Shown here in pieces: positions 1-7,957 of a stretch of 64,000 bases of DNA (positions are counted from its first letter, which is position 1; every line of letters starts with the position of its first letter). The stretch is from Planctomycetota bacterium. Lineage in GTDB: Bacteria; Planctomycetota; Phycisphaerae; Phycisphaerales; UBA5793. The position numbers were made by a program, and so were the translations under genes. The notes under the pieces were generated by a model, which worked only from the letters and a program-made list of their open reading frames with translations, did no database searches and was not told the DNA's origin. The DNA lies in the NCBI GenBank assembly GCA_013112555.1, contig JABFGK010000001.1:744001-808000 (forward strand). The letters run 5' to 3'.

Positions 1-1
1 A

Positions 2-1186
2 CCAACTTCGCAGACACCGCAGCAGTCGGCTGCTTCGTCATCCCCATCGACTGACGACAAGACGGGAATTGCATCACTTCCCGATCTGACGCCGGTACTG
101 GGCGATGCGCGCGAAGTGGCCCAGCGCTGTGAGGACTTCCGGAAGGTGTTCTCGGCACTGCGCACTGAGTTGGGAAAGGTGATTGTCGGGCAGGATGAGA
201 TTATCTCATTGACGCTCGTGGCTCTGTTTGCTGACGGGCATGTCCTGTTGGAGGGGGTGCCCGGGCTTGGCAAGACATTGCTGGTTTCGACGCTGAGCCA
301 GATTCTCACATTGCCCTTCAATCGGATTCAGTTCACGCCGGATCTCATGCCGGCTGACATCGTGGGTACCAATGTGTTGATGGAGGATCACACGACGCGG
401 CGGCGGGCGATGGAGTTTCGTCCGGGCCCGATCTTTGCGCAGATCATCCTGGCTGATGAGGTGAATCGTGCCACGCCCAAGACCCAGGCAGCCTTGCTGG
501 AGGCTATGCAGGAGCGATCCGTGACGGTCAGCGGTTCGACCCGCCATCTCGTTCGGCCGTTCCTGGTGCTGGCAACGCAGAATCCGATCGAGCAGGAGGG
601 TACGTATACGCTCCCGGAGGCGCAGTTGGATCGGTTCCTGTTGAAAATGATCGTGCCGTATTCGGATCGTAAGGAGATGACCGAGATTCTGACGCGGACG
701 ACGAGTACGGCCATGCCGACGGTCCGGCCGATTGTTGATGGGCGATTCATCCTGCAGGCTCAGACGTTACTGCGCGGGGTGGTTGTGGCAGACCATGTGC
801 AGGATTATGCCATTCGGCTCGTTCTGGCAACGCACCCGGGAACGGAGTCGGCCCCGAGTGTGACGAACCGGTATGTGAAGGTCGGTGTGAGTCCTCGCGG
901 TGTGCAGGCCCTGGTGCAGTGTGCCAAAGTGCGTGCCGTGGTTGCCGGTCGTTTTGCATGCTCATTCAAGGATATTGAGGCCGTGGCTCGCCCGGCATTG
1001 CGGCATCGGGTGATGGTTAATTTCGAGGCCGAGGCCGAGAGCGTGTCAAGCGATGATGTGATCGGCGAGTTGTTGTCGATTGTCCCGCATGAGTTGAGCA
1101 AGGATTCGGGGCCGGGTAGTTCCGGAGGGGCGAACAATACGCGACGTCGGCTGTTCGGCGGGCGAAACAGGAAGGCACGGTCATGA
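2..1186 (+). CDS. MoxR-family AAA+ ATPase (5' end outside window)
   Basis: The protein is a MoxR chaperone-type AAA+ ATPase, thought to remodel or activate protein complexes together with VWA-domain partners. Visible motifs are Walker A (GVPGLGKT), Walker B (ILADEVNR) and the sensor region ATQNPIEQEGTYTLPEAQLDRF, read in two parts as ATQNPIEQEG and LPEAQLDRF, all typical of MoxR. The frame stays open to the first base: before the GTG at 116 come about 38 more codons with a Ser/Gln/Thr-rich sequence and no stop, so the true start is probably upstream of the window. The stop overlaps the next start as ATGA (1183-1186), which implies translational coupling with the DUF58 gene. The MoxR-DUF58-VWA order is the classical Bat-like arrangement. 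Confidence 0.93.
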   Translation, partial: PTSQTPQQSAASSSPSTDDKTGIASLPDLTPVLGDAREVAQRCEDFRKVFSALRTELGKVIVGQDEIISLTLVALFADGHVLLEGVPGLGKTLLVSTLSQILTLPFNRIQFTPDLMPADIVGTNVLMEDHTTRRRAMEFRPGPIFAQIILADEVNRATPKTQAALLEAMQERSVTVSGSTRHLVRPFLVLATQNPIEQEGTYTLPEAQLDRFLLKMIVPYSDRKEMTEILTRTTSTAMPTVRPIVDGRFILQAQTLLRGVVVADHVQDYAIRLVLATHPGTESAPSVTNRYVKVGVSPRGVQALVQCAKVRAVVAGRFACSFKDIEAVARPALRHRVMVNFEAEAESVSSDDVIGELLSIVPHELSKDSGPGSSGGANNTRRRLFGGRNRKARS

Positions 1187-2166
1187 TGAGCCAGGCGCCG
1201 AGTCAATCATCCGGCGGGGGAGCCGTCATGCCGACGACGATGACCGGTGCGCGGCGGGTCCAGCGCCCCACGCGGATCGATGATCTGATTGATTCGGAAC
1301 TGATGGCCAAGCTCGATCAACTTGACGTCATGTCACGCAAGATCTTTGCAGGCAAGATTCAGGGCGAACGCCGCAGCAAACGGCGTGGGCAGTCGGTTGA
1401 GTTTGCAGACTACCGCAGTTACGTCCCGGGGGATGACCTGCGTTACATTGATTGGAACGTCTACGGTCGACTTGACGTGCTGTTTCTTAAGTTGTTTCTT
1501 GAGGAAGAGGACTTGTCGCTCTACCTCGTCGTGGATACATCGCAGTCGATGGACTACGGCGAGCCGGACAAACTGATCTTTGCCCAGCGTCTTGCCATGG
1601 CACTGGGATACATCGGGTTGGTGAATCACAACCGGGTCACACTGGCCAGTTTTGATACCGGCCTGAACAGCCGTTTGCCGAATCTTCGCGGGCGGCAGAA
1701 GACGAGACAGATGGGAGAGTGGATTCTCGGCCTGCAGCCTGAGGGTGAGACGGATTTCGATTCTGCCATGAAATCACTGGCACTGTCGCGCGAGGGTAAG
1801 GGCGTGATGATCATTCTGTCAGACTTTCTTTTCAAGCGCGGCTACGAAAAGGGCTTGCGATACCTGATCGGCGGCGGCTTCGATACGTTCGTCTTACAGT
1901 CATTGAGCCCGCAGGAGATTGATCCCGGCGGGACGAATGCCCTGACCGGCGATTTGAAACTCCGAGACGTCGAGGACGGCGACCTGTCGGAAGTGACGGT
2001 GTCGGCTGCCCTGCTGAAACGGTACGAGGAGAATCTGAACGCATACTGTGGCCGATTGCGGGACTATTGCATTCGTCGGGCGATGATGCATATGTTGCTG
2101 CGGACTGATATGTCGATGGATACGCTGGTCCTGGAGTATCTACGAATGCGCGGGTTACTGCGATGA
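1183..2166 (+). CDS. DUF58 domain protein (MoxR partner)
   Basis: DUF58 proteins have a von Willebrand A-like fold and occur next to MoxR ATPases; they are thought to be adaptors or clients. The diagnostic segment YRSYVPGDDLRYIDWNVYGR is at about residues 78-97, followed by a degenerate MIDAS-like VVDTSQSMD. The protein has 327 residues and no membrane segment, so it is probably cytoplasmic. The ATG at 1183 overlaps the moxR stop, and the next gene begins 37 bases after the stop. The biochemical role is not established for the family. Confidence 0.9.
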   Translation: MMSQAPSQSSGGGAVMPTTMTGARRVQRPTRIDDLIDSELMAKLDQLDVMSRKIFAGKIQGERRSKRRGQSVEFADYRSYVPGDDLRYIDWNVYGRLDVLFLKLFLEEEDLSLYLVVDTSQSMDYGEPDKLIFAQRLAMALGYIGLVNHNRVTLASFDTGLNSRLPNLRGRQKTRQMGEWILGLQPEGETDFDSAMKSLALSREGKGVMIILSDFLFKRGYEKGLRYLIGGGFDTFVLQSLSPQEIDPGGTNALTGDLKLRDVEDGDLSEVTVSAALLKRYEENLNAYCGRLRDYCIRRAMMHMLLRTDMSMDTLVLEYLRMRGLLR

Positions 2167-2203
2167 AGACTCAGGACGATCCGCACGGACTTGGAGGTGG
2201 TGC

Positions 2204-4300
2204 ATGACCTGGGCCTCCCCGGGACTGGCATTAATCGTAGCAGCCTGCGTAGTGCCCCCGTTAATCCTGCTGTACTTCTTGAAACTGCGACGGCGCGAGG
2301 TGTCGATCCCATCGACGTTGCTGTGGATGCAATCGGTGCAGGATCTGCAGGCCAATGCGCCGTTTCAGCGCCTGCGTATGAATCTCCTTCTGTTTCTCCA
2401 GTTGCTTGCATTATGTCTGATGCTGCTGGCGCTGGCGCAACCGCAATGGGCAGGCGTTACCACATCGAGTTCACGCACGGTCCTTCTGATTGATCGTTCC
2501 GGAAGCATGACGGCTCGCGACGTAGAGCCGACTCGACTGGCGGAGGCAAAACGACAGGCCGTCGAGTATGTGAAGAACATCCGCACGGGCGGCTTGTTTT
2601 CGCGCGGCGGACAGGCCGAGCAGGTCATGATCATTTCGTTTGCGCAGGAGGCGCGTGTCCAATGCCCCTTTACCAGCAGCCAGGCTGAACTGACTGAGGC
2701 GATTGAGAGTATCGGCCCGACGCATGAAAGGACATCGCTGGCGCGAGCACTTGAGTTGGCACGGGCCTACACGATTAACACGGATCCGGAGACAGACAAA
2801 CCAATCGGTCCGCCGGCCACGCTCATCGTGTTTTCTGATGGGCAGATTCGGGACCTGTCGGATCTGGTGACGCGAGACACGGTGCTTTACCGGCCGATTG
2901 GTGACGAGGCTGCGCTGGGCAACGTGGGGATTGTCGAGTTTGGTGCGGATCGCGCGCCGACGAACCTGTCTGAGATTGTGGTGTATGCACGCATTGCCAA
3001 CTATCGCATGACGCCGGCCCTTGTTGATGTTCTGTTCTCGGTCGGGGATCAGTTGGTGGGGAGTAAACGGATCGAAGTACCGGCTGCATATCAGGAGGAT
3101 CCGAGGCAGGATACGGGTGCTGAGGGGCCGGCCGAATCAGACGATGCCGAGGCCGACGCCCCGATTCAGCCGGGTGGGGCAGCCTTGACTCTTCGCCCCG
3201 GAATGACCGGCGTTGAGTTTCCGCTGGTCCAGGCGCGCGGCGTGACGATCGGCGTGTCGTTGGACCTGGACGACGTCCTGAAAGCAGACAACCAGGCGTT
3301 CGTGGTCGTTCCGCAGGCCAAGCGCTTGCGCGTTGGTCTGGTTGATGCGAAGTCGTTTTTCATCCCGACGGCGGTCGAGGGCGTCCCGTTTGTCGAGGTG
3401 GTCGAAATGATCCCGGCCCCCCGATTCCAGGAGATGATGACGACCGACCGCGGGCAGCCTGATACCTATGACATGATGATCGTGGACAACGTGGCTTTGC
3501 CGGCACAGTTGCCTGCCGGGCGCTATCTCATCTTCAGTTCGTATGAAGGGCTTGACGGCTTTGAGGCATCGACTGAGGAGAAACCGGACGGGGCCCAGGT
3601 CTGGGACGAACAGCATCCGGTGAGTCATTGGGTCAACTTCAACCCGCTCTATGTCCACTCGTACCACCCGATGTCAGTGCCCACCGAGGCGCACGTCCTG
3701 GTTGACGGTGCCTTCGGCCCGTTGCTGGTGGAGTATGTCCACGGCGGGGCGCACTGTCTGATCCTGCCCTTCGAGTTCTTGAAGTCGAACTGGATGCTTG
3801 ACGAGAACATGTTGAAGTTCGTGCAGAACGCGGTGAACTACCTCGGGCACAGCGGCCAGATGGTTGTGAGCGAGCCATATGAACCCGGTGAGACCGTGGT
3901 GGCTCGGCTGCCGCGCGACGCCACCGACATTGCCATGCGCCTCGTTTCACAGGCAGAGGATGAAGGGGGCGCCGGTGCCGGTGCCGGTCGAAAAGTCTTG
4001 ACTCCCATAGACCCTGCGATGACGACGTATCGAGCGGAGCGGGCGGGGTTGTATGCCCTGTCCTTTCGCCAAAGCGATGAGGAAGAGGAGCAGACGCGGT
4101 ATATTGCGGTCAATATGGGTAGTGACTTGGAAAGCAACGTCCGGCCATCGCCGACGCTTCGGATCGGGACCGATGAAACTCGCACGGTCCGGGGTGAGGA
4201 TGGGCTGCAGAAGAAGCCGCTGTGGCCATGGCTGCTGTTGGCTGCTTTGGCAGTCATTACCGTCGAATGGTGGGTCTATAGCCGACGGGCGTTTATCTAG
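2204..4300 (+). CDS. BatA-like VWA-domain membrane protein
   Basis: The N-terminus has two hydrophobic stretches (about residues 5-25 and 62-80) separated by LKLRRREVSIPSTLLW, the usual BatA/aerotolerance N-terminal pattern. A VWA domain follows with an intact MIDAS core DRSGSMTARD at about residue 97. The middle contains a periplasmic region with an acidic low-complexity insert, and the C-terminus ends in one more membrane helix (WPWLLLAALAVITVEWW). The ATG at 2204 is preceded by GGAGGTGG, a strong ribosome binding site. It is the third gene of the moxR operon and is probably the membrane partner of the ATPase. Confidence 0.88.
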   Translation: MTWASPGLALIVAACVVPPLILLYFLKLRRREVSIPSTLLWMQSVQDLQANAPFQRLRMNLLLFLQLLALCLMLLALAQPQWAGVTTSSSRTVLLIDRSGSMTARDVEPTRLAEAKRQAVEYVKNIRTGGLFSRGGQAEQVMIISFAQEARVQCPFTSSQAELTEAIESIGPTHERTSLARALELARAYTINTDPETDKPIGPPATLIVFSDGQIRDLSDLVTRDTVLYRPIGDEAALGNVGIVEFGADRAPTNLSEIVVYARIANYRMTPALVDVLFSVGDQLVGSKRIEVPAAYQEDPRQDTGAEGPAESDDAEADAPIQPGGAALTLRPGMTGVEFPLVQARGVTIGVSLDLDDVLKADNQAFVVVPQAKRLRVGLVDAKSFFIPTAVEGVPFVEVVEMIPAPRFQEMMTTDRGQPDTYDMMIVDNVALPAQLPAGRYLIFSSYEGLDGFEASTEEKPDGAQVWDEQHPVSHWVNFNPLYVHSYHPMSVPTEAHVLVDGAFGPLLVEYVHGGAHCLILPFEFLKSNWMLDENMLKFVQNAVNYLGHSGQMVVSEPYEPGETVVARLPRDATDIAMRLVSQAEDEGGAGAGAGRKVLTPIDPAMTTYRAERAGLYALSFRQSDEEEEQTRYIAVNMGSDLESNVRPSPTLRIGTDETRTVRGEDGLQKKPLWPWLLLAALAVITVEWWVYSRRAFI

Positions 4301-4314
4301 CGGCTGCGTGCGAA

Positions 4315-6885
4315 GTGAGGTCCGGATTTCTCGTGTTGAGATCAGATGGTCAACCCGTTGCGGGTGCAGCGGCCTGTTGTCGACGGGCCGTGTATCCCAT
4401 ACTCTGGCTGCTGACGGCCTTGACTGCTTCCTCGACGACGTGCGCGGACCTGGTTCCGGTCCTGCGTCTCGAGGGAGGAAATATGGGGCGGTTTCGGCAG
4501 GGGGAGATGACGGCGCTCCGCGTCATCATCGAATGGGTTGAGCTGGACGATGTCGAAGCGAACTTCACCGAATCGTTTAACGCCGATGTGACACTCCAGT
4601 ATCGGCACGACCAAATTCATGATGTCCGGCTCGCGACGCGTATGACCTTGACCCCGCCGGACCGGTCCGAGACGACTATTTATATTGACTCGTGGGCCAC
4701 TGCCGTGCCGCTGGACTGCCGGATCAGCCGGGATGGGCATGTGATCGCGTCAACGGAGGGTCCGCTGGGTGGGATGGCTGTCAAGACGAACTTGATCAGT
4801 GAGGCATTGGATCGCACGAATGGGCTCGTGCTCGGCCAGTCATCGATCCGCACGACTGGGTGGATCTGGCAACCGAGTCAGTATTCGGACTTGAATCTGG
4901 GCCAGATGGACACTGCATCCTTTCCCCGTACCTGGGCCGGCCTCGAGTCAATCGAGTTGATCGTGGCCGGCGATCTGGCTTCCAATGGTCTCGATCAGCA
5001 GCAGGCGGAAGCATTGCGGGAGTGGGTGATGCGGGGCGGCAGCCTGATCATCGAAGCCGTCGGCGGCGAGCCGGCGCTCCGGGCCGTGTTTCCTGATGGT
5101 TTACTCGATCTAACGATCGGTGAGATTGAGACGGAAGATGGCGGTTCAGATCTCGAAGGATTGCTTCGTCAATCGTTAGAGACAATCGTCAGGCCTCATT
5201 GGGGCGAGTTCTTGCAGAATCAGGCCGAGCTGCAGGCGCGAAGCGGTGCGATACAACATATCGAGATCACTGATCGTAACGATGTCAGACTCGACACTGA
5301 AGCCGATGATGTAATACCGGATGATCCGGTTATTGAGTGGGATGCCATCGAGCCGGAGGATTTGTCCTCGGCCAGCCGGGCTGTGATTGATCTGCCGGAG
5401 ATGGTCGCTGATCTGGCGGGCGTTGGGGGGGGGACGGTGTATCAACGGCGGATCGTGCTTGGCGACGAACTGATCAAAGCCGGGTGGCAGGCGATCGAGC
5501 CGGCTCATGAGGGAATGATGGACCGCCACGATATCGAATCGTCAGGTGATCTGAAACATGAGGGGGCCGTCGTCTGGGGGCGGTACGGATATGGAACGAT
5601 CATCGTGCTCGGGTTGGACCCGCTGACACTCTCTCGGGGCGGGGAGCGACTGGCTGGAGCGGCTGCCTGGTGGCATGTGACCAATGCTGCTGAACCGTTG
5701 CGCGAGTTGGCAGACATGTGGGGCCGGGAACTTCTGGAGCAGGATGATGGCGGCCGCGACCGATCATCATGGTGGACTCGGGATGGGATGGAGGATGCGC
5801 TGCCTGAATCGCAACTTCCGATGCGCCGGTTGCTCAACCGACTCGTCGAACGGACGTGTGAAGATGTTGAGATTCGTCATGATGTGTTTGCCTGGATCAT
5901 TGCAAGCCTGATCGCACTGGCCGCTCTGATCGGCCCGATTGATTGGTATGTGCTGCGTCGAATGAAGCGGATGCCGTGGTCATGGGGGACGGTCGTGTTC
6001 TGGGTCGGATCAGCGAGCGTCCTCATTTTCCTGGCTCAGTCGTCTGGGATCGGGACGCAATGGCAGATCCGGCGCGTTCGGATTATTGATGAGCAGCCGG
6101 GATGGCGCCGCCCGTTTGTCACCGGCGTGACGTCTCTGTTCAGTTCAGGCTCGGCAATGACGAGCGTGAAGCCGCGCGGCGAGGGGGCCGGTCGCTTTCT
6201 CACGCCGTTGTCGTATCAGAGTTACAGTCTCTATGGCATGCAGGAGGATATGTTAAGCAGCCAGGCCGGCGTCCCGGTCGGGATGGAGTATCGTGGGACC
6301 GGCTGCGAACTCTCCTCGTTGCCTGTGCCGGTTGCCAACGTGCGCTGGGTCATGGACCGTGGCAATATGGATCGGCAAGACCTCCCTCGCTGGGATGTGG
6401 TTCGTGATTCTGTGGACCCTGACACGCTCATTCTTTCATATACCGACAGCGGCGCCGAGATGACACTGAGCAATGCGATGGTTGTCTGGAAAGACCAGGT
6501 ATTCCTTGCGTCGGGCTCGATAGTGTATGGTGAACTGCACGAAGACGGCGCGGTCCTCCAGCATGTTTCCGATGAGGAAGTACAGCCGAATCGAATGATG
6601 AGTGGGATCTGGACGTTTTCTCGCCGGGATCTTCAAGATGACGACATTGACCTTGATTCGCCGCTCGATGTCGCAGCGAATCTGTTTTCACACTTCCGCT
6701 CCTGGCCGCATGGGGCAATCAGCGACCGGGTGCTCCTTGCGCAGCAGGCTGACCCGGACCTCGCCTGCCTGATTGTTGAGTATGAGGGGGGCGAGGCCGA
6801 CCTTGAGTTTGGGCGCATCGGCTCGAATGCCCTGCTCGAGCAGCAAACGTTTTATCGTGGGATGGTGCGTGTACAAACGGACTAG
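4315..6885 (+). CDS. large membrane-anchored periplasmic protein of the moxR operon
   Basis: This 856-residue protein has a signal-like N-terminus (basic residues then YPILWLLTALTAS). A segment GLDQQQAEALREWVMRGGSL at about residue 223 resembles glutaminase-like DUF4350/GATase1-type domains often found in Bat operons. Two membrane helices lie at about residues 524-575 (FAWIIASLIALAALIGP and VVFWVGSASVLIFLAQ). The C-terminal third is predicted extracytoplasmic. The GTG at 4315 is 14 bases after the previous stop and has no clear ribosome site; GTG 4333 is an alternative. Its function is unknown; operon membership suggests an envelope role with the MoxR/VWA proteins. Confidence 0.78.
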   Translation: MRSGFLVLRSDGQPVAGAAACCRRAVYPILWLLTALTASSTTCADLVPVLRLEGGNMGRFRQGEMTALRVIIEWVELDDVEANFTESFNADVTLQYRHDQIHDVRLATRMTLTPPDRSETTIYIDSWATAVPLDCRISRDGHVIASTEGPLGGMAVKTNLISEALDRTNGLVLGQSSIRTTGWIWQPSQYSDLNLGQMDTASFPRTWAGLESIELIVAGDLASNGLDQQQAEALREWVMRGGSLIIEAVGGEPALRAVFPDGLLDLTIGEIETEDGGSDLEGLLRQSLETIVRPHWGEFLQNQAELQARSGAIQHIEITDRNDVRLDTEADDVIPDDPVIEWDAIEPEDLSSASRAVIDLPEMVADLAGVGGGTVYQRRIVLGDELIKAGWQAIEPAHEGMMDRHDIESSGDLKHEGAVVWGRYGYGTIIVLGLDPLTLSRGGERLAGAAAWWHVTNAAEPLRELADMWGRELLEQDDGGRDRSSWWTRDGMEDALPESQLPMRRLLNRLVERTCEDVEIRHDVFAWIIASLIALAALIGPIDWYVLRRMKRMPWSWGTVVFWVGSASVLIFLAQSSGIGTQWQIRRVRIIDEQPGWRRPFVTGVTSLFSSGSAMTSVKPRGEGAGRFLTPLSYQSYSLYGMQEDMLSSQAGVPVGMEYRGTGCELSSLPVPVANVRWVMDRGNMDRQDLPRWDVVRDSVDPDTLILSYTDSGAEMTLSNAMVVWKDQVFLASGSIVYGELHEDGAVLQHVSDEEVQPNRMMSGIWTFSRRDLQDDDIDLDSPLDVAANLFSHFRSWPHGAISDRVLLAQQADPDLACLIVEYEGGEADLEFGRIGSNALLEQQTFYRGMVRVQTD

Positions 6886-6937
6886 CAATGGGGTTGCCAG
6901 GGGACATTGAACCAACGATGTGAGCGAGTGATTGCCG

Positions 6938-7882
6938 ATGGCCATGATCGAAACTGAGAATCTCACGAAGGAATTCGGGTCGACCGTGGCGCTGGACGGG
7001 CTCACGCTCACGTTGGAGCAGGGGGATATGTTCGGCTACATCGGGCCGAACGGGGCCGGCAAGAGCACGACGATGAAACTGCTGGCATGTCTCATGCGGC
7101 CGAATTCCGGGTCGGCTCGTGTGTGTGGGTTGGATTGTGCGACCGAGTCGGATGCGATCCGTGCCCGCATCGGTTACATGCCGGACTTCCTCGGCGTGTA
7201 TCACGATCTGAAGGTGGAGGAGTATCTGCACTTCTTCGGCGCTGCGTACGGATTACGCCGCGGGAAACGCCGGGCCATCGTAAATGATGTGCTCGAACTG
7301 ACCGATCTCACGGGCAAGCGTGAGGCGATGGTTGACAGCCTGTCACGCGGGATGCAGCAGCGATTGGGGATCGCACGGGTATTAATACACGATCCCGAGG
7401 TGCTGCTGCTTGACGAGCCGGCCTCCGGACTTGACCCCCGAGCCCGGATCGAAATGCGCAGCCTGCTGATGGAACTCGGGCGGATGGGCAAGACGATCAT
7501 GATCAGTTCGCACATTCTGTCTGAGTTACATGAGATGTGCAACACGATCGGGATTCTTGAAACCGGGCAACTTGTTTTCAGCGGCTCGATTGAAGAGGCG
7601 GTCCGAAAGAGTGGGCTGCACGGCTTGATCGAACTTGAAGTCGATCAGGCGGACCGGGCGACGATCGTGCTGCAGCAATCCGGGCTGATTTCATCGTGTC
7701 AGCAGGTCAACGGGAAACTGGTGATCACGCTGACAGACGAGAGTGAGGCAGACAATCAGGCCGGCACGACGGCCATCCCGAAGGTGCTGGTCGGGGCCGG
7801 GATCGGGATTCGATCGATTCGGCCGCAGTCGGTGAATCTGGAGGACGTGTTCCTGCGTCTGACGACGGGGGCAGTGAATTAG
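6938..7882 (+). CDS. ABC transporter ATP-binding protein
   Basis: An ABC ATPase of the export type (CcmA/NatA-like). Walker A is GPNGAGKS, the signature is LSRGMQQRL and Walker B is VLLLDEPASGLD, all intact. After the nucleotide-binding domain comes a C-terminal extension of about 90 residues, as in drug or gliding-motility-type ABC-2 ATPases. The ATG at 6938 is chosen; a TTG at 6932 and an ATG at 6944 are also in frame and none has a good ribosome site. No permease gene follows, since a hairpin and an opposite-strand gene come next. It may work with the membrane proteins of the upstream operon, but that is inference. Confidence 0.88.
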   Translation: MAMIETENLTKEFGSTVALDGLTLTLEQGDMFGYIGPNGAGKSTTMKLLACLMRPNSGSARVCGLDCATESDAIRARIGYMPDFLGVYHDLKVEEYLHFFGAAYGLRRGKRRAIVNDVLELTDLTGKREAMVDSLSRGMQQRLGIARVLIHDPEVLLLDEPASGLDPRARIEMRSLLMELGRMGKTIMISSHILSELHEMCNTIGILETGQLVFSGSIEEAVRKSGLHGLIELEVDQADRATIVLQQSGLISSCQQVNGKLVITLTDESEADNQAGTTAIPKVLVGAGIGIRSIRPQSVNLEDVFLRLTTGAVN

Positions 7883-7886
7883 CCAG

Positions 7887-7920
7887 TGGGAGCCGCCCCT
7901 ATGCGACAGGGCGACTCCCA
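7887..7920. terminator. hairpin terminator between convergent genes
   Basis: TGGGAGCCGCCC and GGGCGACTCCCA form a 12-bp stem with one mismatch and a 10-base loop. It lies 5 bases after the ABC ATPase stop and 38 bases before the end of the opposite-strand kinase gene, so it may serve both. There is no long T-run. Confidence 0.6.
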
Positions 7921-7957
7921 TTCGATGTCTCTTACGGCGGGTTGTGTCAACGCATTC

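Noticed and set aside
4053..4541. Plus-strand frame of 162 codons overlapping the VWA and following genes
   Set aside because: It is a shadow in another frame of two well supported genes, rich in Arg, Cys and Trp.
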